A program made the position numbers and the translations under genes. 12,170 nucleotides of DNA from an uncultured Lachnospiraceae bacterium (GTDB taxonomy: Bacteria > Bacillota > Clostridia > Lachnospirales > Lachnospiraceae). The stretch spans positions 340-12,509 of the forward strand of contig CAJTQG010000061.1 in the NCBI GenBank assembly GCA_910578605.1. Direction: 5' to 3'. The notes below the pieces were generated by a model, which was not told the origin of the DNA, ran no database searches, and worked only from the letters and a program-made list of their open reading frames with translations. Each line of letters opens with the position of its first letter. Positions within the stretch are counted from its first letter, which is position 1. Positions 12,112-12,170 of this stretch are shown one piece after another.

Positions 12112-12170
12112 GAAAGGCAAACATGTGAAAACACATGGACGCAAAGCTAGGAGTCTAAGGGGGGGGGATA
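12112..12170 (+). ncRNA. c-di-GMP-I (GEMM) riboswitch, 5' half, cut by the window edge
   Basis: GGCAAAC (12116-12122) opens the aptamer, followed by the hairpin CATGTG-AAAA-CACATG, whose loop can also be set as a GAAA tetraloop, and by the hallmark GGACGCAAAGCTA (12137-12149) and GTCTAAGG. These are the signature segments of the class I cyclic-di-GMP aptamer, in order and at normal spacing. The second half (P3 stem and closing GTTGCC) and the controlled gene lie beyond the right edge. A run of nine G (12159-12167) follows GTCTAA, longer than usual at this place. The class is known to control motility, adhesion and surface-protein genes in Clostridia; which gene is under control here cannot be seen. 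Confidence 0.88.

Overview
The window looks like chromosomal DNA of an anaerobic gut Clostridia, most likely Lachnospiraceae. This rests on low-GC, AT-rich spacers, strong AGGAGG ribosome sites, an anaerobic (radical-SAM ThiH) thiamine-thiazole operon, a secreted GH5 cellulase and a c-di-GMP-I riboswitch. The species cannot be named from sequence alone.

Layout. (1) Positions 1-1860 are distinctly richer in G+C and look like the wreck of one or more integrated conjugative elements. They hold the 5' part of an unrecognised gene running off the left edge, a possible minus-strand gene tail, a VirD4/TraG coupling-protein fragment frameshifted inside its P-loop, and a 253-residue ORF that joins the start of a serine recombinase to the C-terminal catalytic part of a tyrosine integrase. 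A hairpin terminator sits between this block and the AT-rich chromosome. (2) 1919-3611: a membrane-anchored or secreted CBM2-like/GH5 cellulase on the minus strand with its own extended -10 promoter. (3) 3699-5805: a Na+/solute symporter (SSF) on the minus strand, followed downstream by a decayed small ORF and a perfect 17-bp hairpin terminator. (4) 5831-6744: a divergently transcribed plus-strand acyltransferase-like (NAT_N/GNAT_C) protein. (5) 6774-10697: the minus-strand operon thiS-thiF-thiG-thiH-thiE for the thiazole half of thiamine and its coupling, with a roughly 210-nt structured leader that is not a recognisable TPP riboswitch. (6) 10694-11830: an AI-2E family membrane protein whose stop codon lies inside the -35 box of the thi promoter. 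(7) 11830-12170: a decayed IS3-type transposase fragment, then a consensus promoter and the 5' half of a c-di-GMP-I (GEMM) riboswitch whose target gene lies beyond the window.

How the genes may work together. ThiF adenylates ThiS. ThiH makes dehydroglycine from tyrosine. ThiG builds the thiazole phosphate, and ThiE joins it to the pyrimidine. The most striking regulatory signal is a nearly identical 43-bp promoter/operator (37/43 by hand alignment) in front of both the thi operon and the SSF transporter, 4.9 kb apart. It suggests one regulator controls both and, by inference, that the transporter may serve thiamine or precursor supply. The other signals worth a second look are the serine/tyrosine recombinase chimera, the long hairpin leader of thi with a 32-codon ORF, the ThiS tail that continues past Gly-Gly, and the riboswitch with a G9 run at the right edge.
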